Assembly (NCBI GenBank): GCA_020854145.1
Contig: JADZFZ010000355.1
Coordinates: 1 to 36,634, forward strand
From: Deltaproteobacteria bacterium
Lineage (GTDB): Bacteria > Myxococcota_A > Polyangia > Polyangiales > JADZFZ01
DNA length: 36,634 nucleotides
Direction of reading: 5' to 3'
The notes below the pieces were generated by a model that ran no database searches, was not told the origin of the DNA, and saw only the letters and a list, made by a program, of their open reading frames with translations. A program made the translations under genes and the position numbers. Below, in pieces: positions 1 to 9,737 of this stretch. Positions within the stretch are counted from its first letter, which is position 1, and each line of letters opens with the position of its first letter.

Positions 1-383
1 CCTTCGCGCGCGATGCGCTCGTCGAGCGCGCGCAGGCGCGCCTGCAGCTGCGTGCGCTCGTTGGGGTCGACCTCGTCGGTTGCCAGGTAACGACGTAGCG
101 CGTCGGCGGCGTCGTGGATCTCACCGAGGTCGAGCGACGCGAGGTAGATGTTGTAGAGGAGCAGCGGTCGCGGCGACAGCTCGTAGGCCGCGCGGAACTC
201 CGTCAGCGCCTCGCGAAAGCGTCCCGCGTCGTAGTGGGCGCGCCCCGCCTCGAATCGTGCGCGCGCCTCCTCGTCGGTCGATGTGCCCTGTTGCTGCGCG
301 TGCGCGTCCGCCGAGATGCCGCAGGCGAGCGCGACCCCGACAACGCAGAGCACGAGAAGCAGTCGTCGCATCGTCGTCGTCAT
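1..383 (-). CDS. Periplasmic TPR-repeat protein (3' end outside window)
   Basis: The frame is open from an ATG at 383 to the window edge, giving 127 N-terminal residues. A second in-frame ATG lies at 371. The N terminus is a signal peptide: an Arg pair, a Leu/Val-rich core, and an AHA|QQQ stretch that suits signal peptidase I. Two TPR-like helical pairs follow at about residues 42-70 and 75-105 (FEAGRAHYDAGRF, then PLLLYNIYLASLDLGE). The protein therefore probably acts as a periplasmic protein-protein scaffold. GGGGGTCGAG precedes the ATG. It lies 16 nt after the stop of the FHA/sigma-54 activator on the same strand, so it is probably the last visible gene of the rpe operon. The partner is unknown and the C terminus is missing. 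Confidence 0.75.
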   Translation of the reverse strand, partial: MTTTMRRLLLVLCVVGVALACGISADAHAQQQGTSTDEEARARFEAGRAHYDAGRFREALTEFRAAYELSPRPLLLYNIYLASLDLGEIHDAADALRRYLATDEVDPNERTQLQARLRALDERIARE

Positions 384-399
384 CTCGACCCCCGCAGAC

Positions 400-1796
<1,397 letters not shown>

Positions 1797-1800
<4 letters not shown>

Positions 1801-2582
1801 GTTCCCTCCGACGGGCCCTCGGCGGGGCTCGGGACAGGCCCCTCGGTGGGGCTCGGGACACGTTGCCGCGCCTCGACTCCATACGCGGCACGAATCGCTC
1901 CGATCGACTCTCGGTACGCGGCCACCGGATCCCACGGCGTGCCGGCGAGCGCGGGCGCACGGCGGAACACCGCGGATCCCGCGACGAGCACATCGGCGCC
2001 GGCCCGGACGACGTCTCGCGCAGTGGATGCCGCGACGCCTCCGTCGACCTCGAGATCGATCGCGTGGCCACCCCGTGCGACGTGCGCGTCGATCATGGCG
2101 CGGAGCGCGCCGAGCTTCGGTAGCGCCGAGCGGATGAACGACTGCCCCCCGAAGCCGGGGTTGACGCTCATGACGAGGACGAGGTCGGTCACGTCGAGCA
2201 CGTAGCGTACATGGTCCTCGGGCGTGGCGGGATTGAGCGAGACCCCGGCGCGCTTGCCGCGTGCACGGATGGACTGCAGGCATCGATGCAGGTGGGTGGC
2301 GGCCTCGGCGTGCACCGTGATGACGTCGGCGCCCGCGTCGGCGAACGCGTCCACCCATCGGTCCGGCTCCACGATCATGAGGTGCACGTCCAGCGGCAGA
2401 CGCGTGATCGGCCGGAGCGCAGCCACCACGAGCGGGCCGATCGTGAGATTGGGCACGAAACGGCCGTCCATGACGTCGACGTGGATCCAGTCGGCGCCCG
2501 CCGCTTCGACCGCGCGGACCTCGTCGGCGAGACGCCCGAAGTCGGCGGACAAGATCGACGGCGCGATGCGGACTCCGGTCAT
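1797..2582 (-). CDS. rpe: Ribulose-phosphate 3-epimerase
   Basis: The enzyme interconverts ribulose 5-phosphate and xylulose 5-phosphate in the pentose phosphate and Calvin pathways. The 261-residue TIM barrel keeps the family signatures: APSILSADF near residue 7, [15 protein letters not shown] near 31 with the metal ligands His and Asp, DVHLMIV near 65, [10 protein letters not shown] near 138, and VDGGV near 174. The start at 2582 has only a weak ribosome-binding site. Homologues normally end close to residue 241. Here the last 20 or so residues come from a 24-bp tandem repeat (VPSPTEGP then VPSPAEGP), so the tail looks like a later addition. The gene overlaps the FHA/sigma-54 activator, an odd partnership for a metabolic enzyme. 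Confidence 0.97.
1813..1860 (-). repeat. 24-bp tandem repeat inside the 3' end of rpe
   Basis: Two adjacent 24-bp units (1813-1836 and 1837-1860) match at 22 of 24 positions. Because 24 is a multiple of three, they encode the eight-residue repeats VPSPTEGP and VPSPAEGP at the C terminus of Rpe, just before the stop. The unit is outside the conserved enzyme fold. Confidence 0.85.
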
Positions 2583-2721
2583 GCGGATCGTGCGTCGATT
2601 GACGCTCCGTTGCCGCAGTGTGCCACGGCGACGCGCAGGACGTGATGCATCGTGACGACGCGATCGCGCCGCGCGCAGATGAGCCGTTGGAAAACCCTCG
2701 TGGCCCTGACGACGAAACCCG

Positions 2722-2737
2722 TGGCACGTCGATCGCT
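2722..2737 (+). promoter_or_regulatory. Candidate sigma-54 promoter (-24/-12)
   Basis: The site reads TGGCACG-TCGA-TCGCT. Compared with the consensus TGGCACG-N4-TTGCT only one conserved base differs. The invariant GG (2723-2724) and GC (2735-2736) are separated by exactly 10 nt. Transcription would start near 2748, leaving a leader of about 28 nt that carries the AAGGAG ribosome-binding site of the 38-codon gene at 2776. Sigma-54 activator genes lie on both sides (400-1800 and 2999-4402), which fits local control. No upstream activator site could be assigned with confidence; an 8-bp palindrome at 2644-2651 is one possibility. Confidence 0.6.
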
Positions 2738-2775
2738 ACGCGACTCGACGACCGTTCGTTCAAGGAGCCTCCCCC

Positions 2776-2892
2776 ATGGCGCAGACCCGCACCCGCAACC
2801 ACAACGACCTTCGCACCACCCTCATGGCCGGCGTCGTCGCCATCTCGGCCGTGCTCGGGACCTTCTTGCTCGCGAGCTCAGCCGTCATCTGA
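2776..2892 (+). CDS. 38-residue single-pass membrane microprotein
   Basis: This short gene reads M-A-Q-T-R-T-R-N-H-N-D-L-R... and then a hydrophobic stretch from about residue 16 to the C-terminal Ile. The basic, hydrophilic N terminus followed by one helix suggests a small inner-membrane protein with the N terminus in the cytoplasm. AAGGAG at 2762-2767 lies 8 nt before the ATG. Thirty-six of 38 sense codons end in G or C, matching the third-position bias of neighbouring genes, so it is very probably translated. A candidate sigma-54 promoter lies 39 nt upstream. I do not recognise the family. It could be a regulator of a membrane complex, a stress peptide or a toxin-like peptide; nothing in the sequence decides between these. 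Confidence 0.65.
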   Translation: MAQTRTRNHNDLRTTLMAGVVAISAVLGTFLLASSAVI

Positions 2893-2998
2893 TTCGGTCC
2901 CAGCGTCGGACGGCGCTCCGCCAACGTCTTGACGCTCCGCGACGGTCTCGTGACGCGACGCCTTTCGCCGTCGCTCCGCGACTGATAGAGAGGCCGCC

Positions 2999-4402
2999 AT
3001 GGCGAAAGCGGCCATCCTCGTCGTCGACGACGAGAAGAACATCCTGGTCACGCTCTCGCGCGCTCTGCGCGTCGAGGGCTACGACGTCGACGTCGCCGGC
3101 TCCGTGGCCATCGCCAACGAGAAGGTGCGGAGCCGCGCCTACGATCTGTTGCTTCTCGACGTCATGTTGCCGGACGGCGACGGCATCGAGCTGCTCCGCA
3201 AGCTGCGCGAGCAGGGCAACGACGTGCCCGCCATCGTCATGAGCGGCCACGGCTCGATCGAGACGGCGGTCAACGCGACGAAGCTCGGCGCGCACGACTT
3301 CCTCGAGAAGCCGCTCGCGACCGAGAAGCTGTTGCTGACCCTCGAGAACACCCTCGGTTTCTACCGTCTCAAGACGGAGAACCGGGAGCTGCGCGAACGA
3401 ACGGGCGCCACCGACGGTCTGCTCGGCGACTCGGCTCCGATGCGCGAGCTCCGCGACAAGATCCGCCTCGCCGCGCGTGCGGTCGCGCCGGTGCTCGTGC
3501 TCGGAGAGCGCGGCACGGGCAAGGAGCTCATCGCGCGCGCGATTCACGACGCCTCCAAGCGCCACGCGGGTCCGCTCGAGAAGCTCAACTGCGCCGCCGT
3601 CCCCGGCGAGCTCATCGAGAGCGAGCTGTTCGGCCACGAAGCAGGCGCGTTCACGGGCGCGACGAAACAGCGGCGGGGCAAGTTCGAGCGCGCGCACGGC
3701 GGAACGTTGTTCCTCGACGAGGTCGGCGACATGCCGGCGCCGATGCAGGCGAAGCTCCTGCGCGTTCTGCAGGAAGGCGAGATCGAGCGCGTCGGCGGCA
3801 GCGACACGATCAAGGTCGACGTTCGCGTCGTCGCGGCGACCAACCGCGACCTGCAGGTGGAGATCGACGAGAAGCGGTTCCGGCCCGACCTCTTCGATCG
3901 GCTCAACGTCTTGCCGCTGCGCGTGCCTCCGCTCCGCGCGCGACGCGAGGACATCCCGACCCTCGTGTCGTCGTTCCTCCGCATCGCGTGCGAAGCCAAC
4001 GACCGGCGCGGCAAGTCGCTCTCGGAGGGCGCGCTCAAGCTGCTGCTCGCTTACGACTATCCGGGCAACGTGCGCGAGCTGCGCAACCTCGTCGAGCGTC
4101 TCGTGATCCTCACGCCCGACGACGTGGTCACCGAGTCGGACGTGCGTGGCCTCCTGCCGCTCGGAGGCGGCGCGCGCGGCGGTGGCTTCTACGTCCCGGG
4201 CAAGCCGCTGCGCGACATGGTGGAGGAGGCCGAGCGCGATCTGTTGCTCCGCGCGCTCGAGCACCACGCCGGCCACATCACGAAGACCGCAGCGGATCTC
4301 GGGCTCGAGCGGAGCCACCTGTACAAGAAGATGCGCTCGCTGGGCATCCGACCGCGCGGCGGAGCGGAAGACGTCGAGCCTGACGACGGAGGCGCGTCGT
4401 GA
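2999..4402 (+). CDS. NtrC-type sigma-54 response regulator
   Basis: The 467-residue protein has three parts. The receiver domain (1-120) has the acidic pocket D10-D11, phospho-acceptor D54, S82 and K104. The AAA+ domain (about 140-380) has Walker A GERGTGKE at 169-176, canonical GAFTGA at 216-221 and Walker B LFLDEVGD. The C terminus has a Fis-type helix-turn-helix (AGHITKTAADLGLERSHLYKKM). Phosphorylation by a histidine kinase would drive oligomerisation and opening of sigma-54 promoters. No kinase is encoded nearby, so it is an orphan regulator here. GAGAGG precedes the ATG. The stop overlaps the GTG of the next gene by one GTGA junction. The sigma-54-type promoter at 2722 is an obvious candidate target, by inference only. 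Confidence 0.95.
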   Translation: MAKAAILVVDDEKNILVTLSRALRVEGYDVDVAGSVAIANEKVRSRAYDLLLLDVMLPDGDGIELLRKLREQGNDVPAIVMSGHGSIETAVNATKLGAHDFLEKPLATEKLLLTLENTLGFYRLKTENRELRERTGATDGLLGDSAPMRELRDKIRLAARAVAPVLVLGERGTGKELIARAIHDASKRHAGPLEKLNCAAVPGELIESELFGHEAGAFTGATKQRRGKFERAHGGTLFLDEVGDMPAPMQAKLLRVLQEGEIERVGGSDTIKVDVRVVAATNRDLQVEIDEKRFRPDLFDRLNVLPLRVPPLRARREDIPTLVSSFLRIACEANDRRGKSLSEGALKLLLAYDYPGNVRELRNLVERLVILTPDDVVTESDVRGLLPLGGGARGGGFYVPGKPLRDMVEEAERDLLLRALEHHAGHITKTAADLGLERSHLYKKMRSLGIRPRGGAEDVEPDDGGAS

Positions 4403-5310
4403 CCCGACAGGCCAACCCTTCGCCCCGAGCAACGTCGAGGGGCGCGGTCGCGTGCTTCGACACGCTCAGCACGGGTATCCACCTGCTTGCGAGCCTCGCG
4501 ATCGCGACGGCGAGCGCGTGCGGGGACGACGACGGCGGCGGCGGGACGGTGCGCGCGGCCGAGGCTGCCGTGCCGCTCGAGTGGTCCGCCGGCACCACGT
4601 TTGCCGCGTTGTGGGTCGACGAAGATCGCCGCAGCATCGAAGACCTCACTTCGCAGTCGTGTGGTCTCGACGGTGCGTTCGTCACGGCGACGGGCGCAGG
4701 CTCGCGCGTCGTGGGCGGCGGCGAGGGTGAGTGCCGCGTGGTCGGGCTCGATCGCTCCCTGCGTGCGGGCGCCTCGACGCTGAGCCCCTCGTGCGCGGGC
4801 GCGCTGTCGTGGTCGCTCGGCGGCGAGAGCCGCACGATCATGAGCTGCGGCGACGCGCTGCCCGACCGGCTCGAGCTGTCGTGCGTCGAGCTCCGCGACA
4901 TCTCGGGGGTCGGCGTCACGAGCGTTCCCGGCGAGGCCGACGGCGACGTGATCACGAGCCTCTCGCTCAGCACCGATCGTCCGAGCGCCATCACCATCAC
5001 GAGCCCCATGGCTCCTGGTGTCGGCCTCGGCCTCTGGCCGAGCTCGGGCGATCTCGTGGTGCAATGGGAGGCCGGCGAAGGCGACGGCGTCGAGGTCTCG
5101 CTCGGCGCGCAAGACGGCACCGGCGACATCATCGAGTGTCACGGGCCCGACGACGGCGAGCTCCGCATCCCAGCCGCGCTCGTCGAGCCCCGCCGCGCCG
5201 CCGAGGTCTGGCTTCGTGTCGCGCGCGTCAAGCAATCCATCCAGACCACCGACGGCTTCCGCACCACCCTCACGTACCGCCGCAGCGACACCATCTACCT
5301 CGACCCGTAG
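4399..5310 (+). CDS. Putative lipoprotein with a repeat-derived leader
   Basis: This gene encodes 303 residues of unknown function. The GTG at 4399 has GGAGG at 4388-4392 and overlaps the stop of the response regulator, so the two are probably co-translated. The N-terminal 30 residues are unusual: they are encoded by a hairpin-forming repeat-like sequence. A hydrophobic stretch follows (HLLASLAIATASAC) and then an Asp/Gly-rich linker after the Cys (GDDDGGGG). The Cys suggests a lipoprotein, though the lipobox (ASAC) lacks the usual Leu at -3. The body is beta-rich with four to six spread Cys residues and no recognised domain. A role in the envelope process controlled by the neighbouring regulator is a guess from position. 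Confidence 0.75.
   Translation: MTRQANPSPRATSRGAVACFDTLSTGIHLLASLAIATASACGDDDGGGGTVRAAEAAVPLEWSAGTTFAALWVDEDRRSIEDLTSQSCGLDGAFVTATGAGSRVVGGGEGECRVVGLDRSLRAGASTLSPSCAGALSWSLGGESRTIMSCGDALPDRLELSCVELRDISGVGVTSVPGEADGDVITSLSLSTDRPSAITITSPMAPGVGLGLWPSSGDLVVQWEAGEGDGVEVSLGAQDGTGDIIECHGPDDGELRIPAALVEPRRAAEVWLRVARVKQSIQTTDGFRTTLTYRRSDTIYLDP
4451..4473 (+). repeat. REP-like hairpin sequence inside a coding region
   Basis: CGTGC at 4451-4455 and GCACG at 4469-4473 form an inverted repeat around CTTCGACACGCTCA. The core resembles the widespread CTTCGACA-GCTCAGCACG type of repeated extragenic element. It lies within the leader-peptide codons of the gene starting at 4399. Copy number in the genome cannot be seen from this window. 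Confidence 0.4.
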
Positions 5311-5403
5311 GGGGACAGGATCGACGGTCGCAACTTCTCGTGATCGTTGGCTCGTCGGGCGAGCACTTCCAATCCGTGCAGCGGCCGCGTAGGGGTCGGC
5401 CGA

Positions 5404-6561
5404 TCACCTGCCGCCTGCGAGCGGCGAGCTCGAGAAGACGGGCATATCGAGCTCGTGGCGCTCGCCGGCGGCGAGGCGAAGCGCGCCCGCGTACGCGATC
5501 ATGGCGGCGTTGTCGGTGCACGACGCGATGGGCGGGACGTGCACCTCGACGCTCGCGCGCGCGGCGAGCTCGACGGCGCGCGCGCGCAGACCGCGATTGG
5601 CCGCCACGCCGCCGCAGAGAACGAGGTGCCGCGCGTTGCGATCGATGCAAGCGTCGAGCGACTTGCGCACGAGGACCTCGACGACCGAACGCTGGAAGCT
5701 CGCGCAGAGGTCGCGCACCGTGGCCTCGTCGGGCGGCGCGGTCCAGCTCTCGGTGAGACGCGCCACGGCGGTCTTGAGGCCCGAGAAGCTGAGCTCGAAG
5801 CGACGCCGCCCACGACCGGGATCGGAGCGACGTCCCTCGCTCTTGGCCGCGCGCCTGTCGCGCCGATCGAGACGTGCGGCCGCGAGCATCGGCACCGGCA
5901 GGCGGAAGCGCGTCGGATCTCCCTGCGCCGCCAAGCGATCCACGATCGGTCCGCCGGGGTAGCCGAGGCCGAGCAGCTTCGCGACCTTGTCGAACGCCTC
6001 TCCCGCGGCGTCGTCGCGCGTCTGCCCGACGAGCTCGATCTCGGGGACGCGCCCTCCGCGCACCACGTAGAGCGCCGTGTGCCCGCCGCTCGCGAGCAGC
6101 CCGACGAAAGGACGCGGCGTGCGCACGCAGCCGGCGCGCAAGGGCGCGGTCTCCCCCGCCGCTCCGAAGGGAGAGGGTTGCGGTGCGGGGACGCGGACCA
6201 GGTCCACGGCGAGCAGGTGCCCTTCGAGATGGTCTACTCCGACGATCGGGAGGCCACGCGCGAAGGCCATGGCCTTGGCGACGGACACGCCGACGAGCAA
6301 CGCGCCCACGAGCCCAGGCCTGTGCGTCACCGCGATCCCGTCGACGTCGGCGAGACCGCGGGGTGTCGCCGCGAGCGCACGCTCCACCACCGGAACGACG
6401 TTCTCGACGTGCGCGCGCGACGCGAGCTCGGGCACCACACCGCCGTACGGCGCGTGCAGCTTCACCTGGCTCGCCACCACGTCGCTCACCACGGTGCCGT
6501 CGTCGCGTACGAGCGCGGCCGCGGTCTCGTCGCACGAGCTCTCGATGCCGAGCACGAGCAT
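5404..6561 (-). CDS. tsaD: tRNA N6-threonylcarbamoyladenosine transferase TsaD
   Basis: TsaD, with TsaB, TsaC and TsaE, installs t6A at position 37 of ANN-decoding tRNAs. Family signatures are clear: GIESSCDETA at 5-14, metal ligands H111 and H115 in HLEGH, ASGGHT at 157-162, FSGLKTAV near 259, LCGGVAANRGLR near 315, and the C-terminal metal-binding Asp in CTDNAAMIAYAG (D350). At 385 residues it is about 45 longer than the usual 335-345. The extra length sits in two places: residues 125-147 (PQPSPFGAAGETAPL...) and 231-253 (an Arg-rich run). The first is encoded by an inverted-repeat element. The gene ends a minus-strand run after a lipoprotein, PlsC and an MBL-fold protein. Its own ribosome-binding site is weak. 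Confidence 0.97.
   Translation of the reverse strand: MLVLGIESSCDETAAALVRDDGTVVSDVVASQVKLHAPYGGVVPELASRAHVENVVPVVERALAATPRGLADVDGIAVTHRPGLVGALLVGVSVAKAMAFARGLPIVGVDHLEGHLLAVDLVRVPAPQPSPFGAAGETAPLRAGCVRTPRPFVGLLASGGHTALYVVRGGRVPEIELVGQTRDDAAGEAFDKVAKLLGLGYPGGPIVDRLAAQGDPTRFRLPVPMLAAARLDRRDRRAAKSEGRRSDPGRGRRRFELSFSGLKTAVARLTESWTAPPDEATVRDLCASFQRSVVEVLVRKSLDACIDRNARHLVLCGGVAANRGLRARAVELAARASVEVHVPPIASCTDNAAMIAYAGALRLAAGERHELDMPVFSSSPLAGGR
6150..6174 (-). repeat. Inverted-repeat insertion within tsaD
   Basis: TCTCCC at 6150-6155 and GGGAGA at 6169-6174 form a stem with a 13-nt loop. The sequence encodes part of the extra segment at TsaD residues 125-147, between HLEGH and the ASGGHT motif, where homologues have a short loop. 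It resembles small CCCTCTCCC-type palindromic elements common in bacterial intergenic DNA. Confidence 0.45.
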
Positions 6562-6614
6562 CGTGCGTCAGAACGCGATCGGGCGCGCGCGAGCGGGCCG
6601 TTCGGGTGCGGTCC

Positions 6615-7212
6615 TCACTCGTCTTCCTCTTCGGGCTCCTCGAGGCGGAAGAGTCCGAACAGCGTGCCCGCGCCCACGACGATGCGCAGCTCGATCGCAC
6701 CGCCCTTCATGAGCGACACGAACACCGTCGCATCGCGGCCACCGATCGAGTCGCTTCCGAGGATCGCGCCGTCGCGCACGCGACTGACGAAGATGTAGCT
6801 GCGCACGCGACCGTCGGGAAAGTCGTACGCGCTCAGGAGATCGTGCTCGAGCGGCGGGATCGCGAGCAGACGCGCGGAATCGAAGAACGAAACGGCCCCG
6901 TCTGCCGTCCGCGTGGTCATCGTGCCTGGCGAGGTGGCCGCGGTGGACGGGTCGAAGACGAGGCGAAGCGTCGTGTCCGCGGTGAAGCCGCTGCGGATGA
7001 ACGCATCGCCATCGCTCTGTCCGACGATCTGCCCTTCGAACGTGCCCTTGAAACCATCGAGGTCGCTGCACGCCGCGAGTGCGAGCGAGGCCGCGAGCAG
7101 GGCGGAGATCGACGCGAGACCCTGCGTGCCGAGCTCGTCGAGGCACGCGTTCACGCCCCTCGACTCGGCCTCGTGCGCATGATCCGCGCGGCGCGTCACT
7201 CCCTCACCCGGC

Positions 7213-7223
<11 letters not shown>
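6615..7223 (-). CDS. Lipoprotein of unknown function
   Basis: The reading frame gives 202 residues. A hydrophobic segment ends in a good lipobox, LALAAC, at about residues 47-52, followed by SDLDGFKG, so the mature protein is lipidated and about 150 residues long. It has a Gly/Asp beta-rich body and a strongly acidic tail (EEPEEEDE). The ATG at 7223 lies within the last codons of plsC (11-nt overlap). It leaves an unusually long region before the signal peptide, so an internal GTG at 7154 may be the real start, although its GAGGGG is only 1 nt away. I do not recognise the family. Gene order (MBL protein, plsC, this, tsaD) suggests co-transcription. Confidence 0.75.
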
Positions 7224-7941
<718 letters not shown>

Positions 7942-7953
7942 GCGCCGTCGCGC

Positions 7954-9111
7954 TCAGGCCTGCACGCGCGGCTCGAGGCGGGCGCCGGCAGACTTCGCGC
8001 GCGCAGCGCGGTCGGGCAGCTGCACCGTGCCCGAGGTGCGCTCGCCGAAGAGCATCGAGGGCCGGATGCCGGGTGCGAGGATGCTCGGCGTGAGCTCGCT
8101 CGACGGGAACATCTGCACGAACATGGGCGCGTCGGGCACCTGGTCGACCACGGTGCGCTCGAGGATCATCGACGTGTACTGATCGGCCCCGCTCTCGGGG
8201 GTGTTGCTGTTCAGGATCACCTCGACGTCGCGCTCACGCGCGAACTTGCGCAGACCCGGGATGCGGCTCTCGAACGGGCTGTAGCAGTCGGCGCTCGTGC
8301 CGTTCTCGGCGGTGCCGAAGACGCCCTGCTCGGCGTGGACGAAGAGCGTCTGGTTGCCGTTGGTGTGACCAGGAGTGGAGACGATGGCGCAGCCGTCGCC
8401 GAGCCACATGTCACCCTCGACCAGCACGACGCGCTCGGTCTTCACGTGCGAGCGGCCGTCCGCGATGAAGAACGCGCGGTGCAACGGGTGGAGATCCTCC
8501 CAGGCGTCCCATTCGACCCGCGGCGCGAGCAGCACGGCGTTCGGGAAGCGCGGAGCCGTCGGCGGGCGGCCGTCGCTGCCATCCGTGCCGAGCAGGACGC
8601 GGAGGTCCTGCGTATGGAAGTGGTCGAAAGCGACGACGTCGATGTCCTCGGGGCGCAAGCCGAGGCGCGCGAGCTGCTCTTCGAGCGTGGGCTGCTTCGG
8701 CGAGAGCCACTCGGTCTTGATGAAGGACGGGATGGCCTTGCGGAAGTTGGCGAAGTAGGGCGTCTTGATCTGCGACTCGGGGTCGCTCGGGTTGAAGAGG
8801 ATGGTCTTGAGCTCTCCCTCCGCGAGCACCTGGATGAGCAAGCACCGATGAAACATCGTGATGACGGGCGCAGGGACCGAGCACGCGTTCCAGAACGCGT
8901 ACGCGGTCGGGTACGGCGCCATCGCGAGCGGAAGCGTGCGCACGCAGACGACACGCGGGCCCTCGCGTAGCGCGTCACCGAAGCGCTCGGCCGCGCGCCG
9001 GACCGTGCGAACGCGGTGTCCCGGCAGCGTCTCGCGGCGGGCTTCATCGAAGGCGTGGATCCTGCGGACGTGTGTCCGCGCGGGGTCGATGGGATCTCCG
9101 AGCGCGAGCAT
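7954..9111 (-). CDS. Metallo-beta-lactamase-fold hydrolase with a variant metal motif
   Basis: The 385-residue protein has an MBL-fold core from about residue 85. It shows DHFHTQD at 163-169 (H164, H166, D169), a second block STPGHTNGNQTLF with H249, and GTAENGTSADCY near 267. Canonical enzymes have HxHxDH; here the Asp is shifted by one and the last His is absent. It may therefore bind one metal or use other ligands. The first 60 residues carry a His/Arg-rich extension. MBL-fold proteins act on lactones, thioesters, glutathione adducts or nucleic acids; the substrate here is unknown. It heads a run with plsC, a lipoprotein and tsaD and is divergent from the gene at 9304. The ATG has a poor ribosome-binding site. 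Confidence 0.8.
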   Translation of the reverse strand: MLALGDPIDPARTHVRRIHAFDEARRETLPGHRVRTVRRAAERFGDALREGPRVVCVRTLPLAMAPYPTAYAFWNACSVPAPVITMFHRCLLIQVLAEGELKTILFNPSDPESQIKTPYFANFRKAIPSFIKTEWLSPKQPTLEEQLARLGLRPEDIDVVAFDHFHTQDLRVLLGTDGSDGRPPTAPRFPNAVLLAPRVEWDAWEDLHPLHRAFFIADGRSHVKTERVVLVEGDMWLGDGCAIVSTPGHTNGNQTLFVHAEQGVFGTAENGTSADCYSPFESRIPGLRKFARERDVEVILNSNTPESGADQYTSMILERTVVDQVPDAPMFVQMFPSSELTPSILAPGIRPSMLFGERTSGTVQLPDRAARAKSAGARLEPRVQA

Positions 9112-9303
9112 GGGCCGACTGTGGCCGAGCCCCGACGCGCCGGCAACCGTCGATCGCGCGGGCGAAGCCGGATGCGGACCGCCGGTCGGTTGCGCCGCAG
9201 CGTCGGCGCGCAGCGCGGATCGCGTGTTGCTCTTTCACGCGCGTAGCAGCGCACGTGCCTCGGCGCGAAAAGTCCTGGCATTGCGCAGCCCTGGACGGCT
9301 CCT

Positions 9304-9729
9304 ATGATGACCGCCATGAAACAGACGCCCGTCCCTCGTGGTTCTCAGCCTGCTGCGGTCGCTCCCGCCGGTGGTCCTGTGAAGCCGGGTGCGATGCGCG
9401 TTCGAGGCAAAGCGCGAAGCTTGCTGTCGCTCCGACCGAAAACGGTCTGGAAGTTCCTCAACGACAGCAAGGCGCCGCTCTGGCCCAAGCTCGCGCTCGT
9501 CGCGGCGGTTGCGTACCTCATCCTGCCCGTCGACTTCATCCCCGAGATCCCGCTGCTCTTCGTGGGTCTGCTCGACGACCTCGGGCTGATGGGCATCGCC
9601 ATCGCGTGGCTGGCCCAGCAGGTCGCGAGCTACGAGCACGAGGAAGAGAACCGCGCGCTGCCGGTCGCCACCAAGAGCGAGGCCAACGTCACCGACGTCG
9701 AAGCCGAGATCGCGACGCCGACCAAGTAG
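9304..9729 (+). CDS. DUF1232 (YkvA-like) membrane protein
   Basis: This 141-residue protein has a Pro/Ala-rich, basic N terminus followed by the DUF1232 signature at about residues 58-102: PKLALVAAVAYLILPVDFIP, then a second hydrophobic stretch with LLDDLGLMGIAIAWL. The short hairpin of two membrane-associated helices is followed by an acidic cytoplasmic tail. The family is widespread and its biochemical role is unknown. Three in-frame ATGs lie at 9304, 9307 and 9316. None has a strong ribosome-binding site, so the exact start is uncertain. The gene stands alone, divergent from the MBL gene and convergent with add. Confidence 0.85.
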   Translation: MMTAMKQTPVPRGSQPAAVAPAGGPVKPGAMRVRGKARSLLSLRPKTVWKFLNDSKAPLWPKLALVAAVAYLILPVDFIPEIPLLFVGLLDDLGLMGIAIAWLAQQVASYEHEEENRALPVATKSEANVTDVEAEIATPTK

Positions 9730-9737
9730 CACCGAGA

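Noticed and set aside
2609..2627. Minus-strand sigma-54-like site (TGGCACACTGCGGCA) upstream of rpe
   Set aside because: The GG-to-GC spacing is 9 nt instead of 10, which sigma-54 rarely tolerates.
1801..2802. In-frame N-terminal extension of the FHA activator to 800 residues
   Set aside because: It overlaps rpe in another frame; a good ribosome-binding site and the ATGA junction support the start at 1800.
2885..4432. 515-codon minus-strand frame
   Set aside because: It mirrors the NtrC-type regulator, whose domains are certain; composition is that of an antisense shadow.
5350..5364. Small hairpin GCTCG-TCGGG-CGAGC between convergent genes
   Set aside because: Only 5 bp with no T-run; too common by chance at this base composition to call a terminator.
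9217..9230. Possible sigma-54 site before the DUF1232 gene (GG-N10-GC with TTGCT)
   Set aside because: Spacing is right but the -24 half is poor (CGGATC), so the match is probably chance in this GC-rich DNA.
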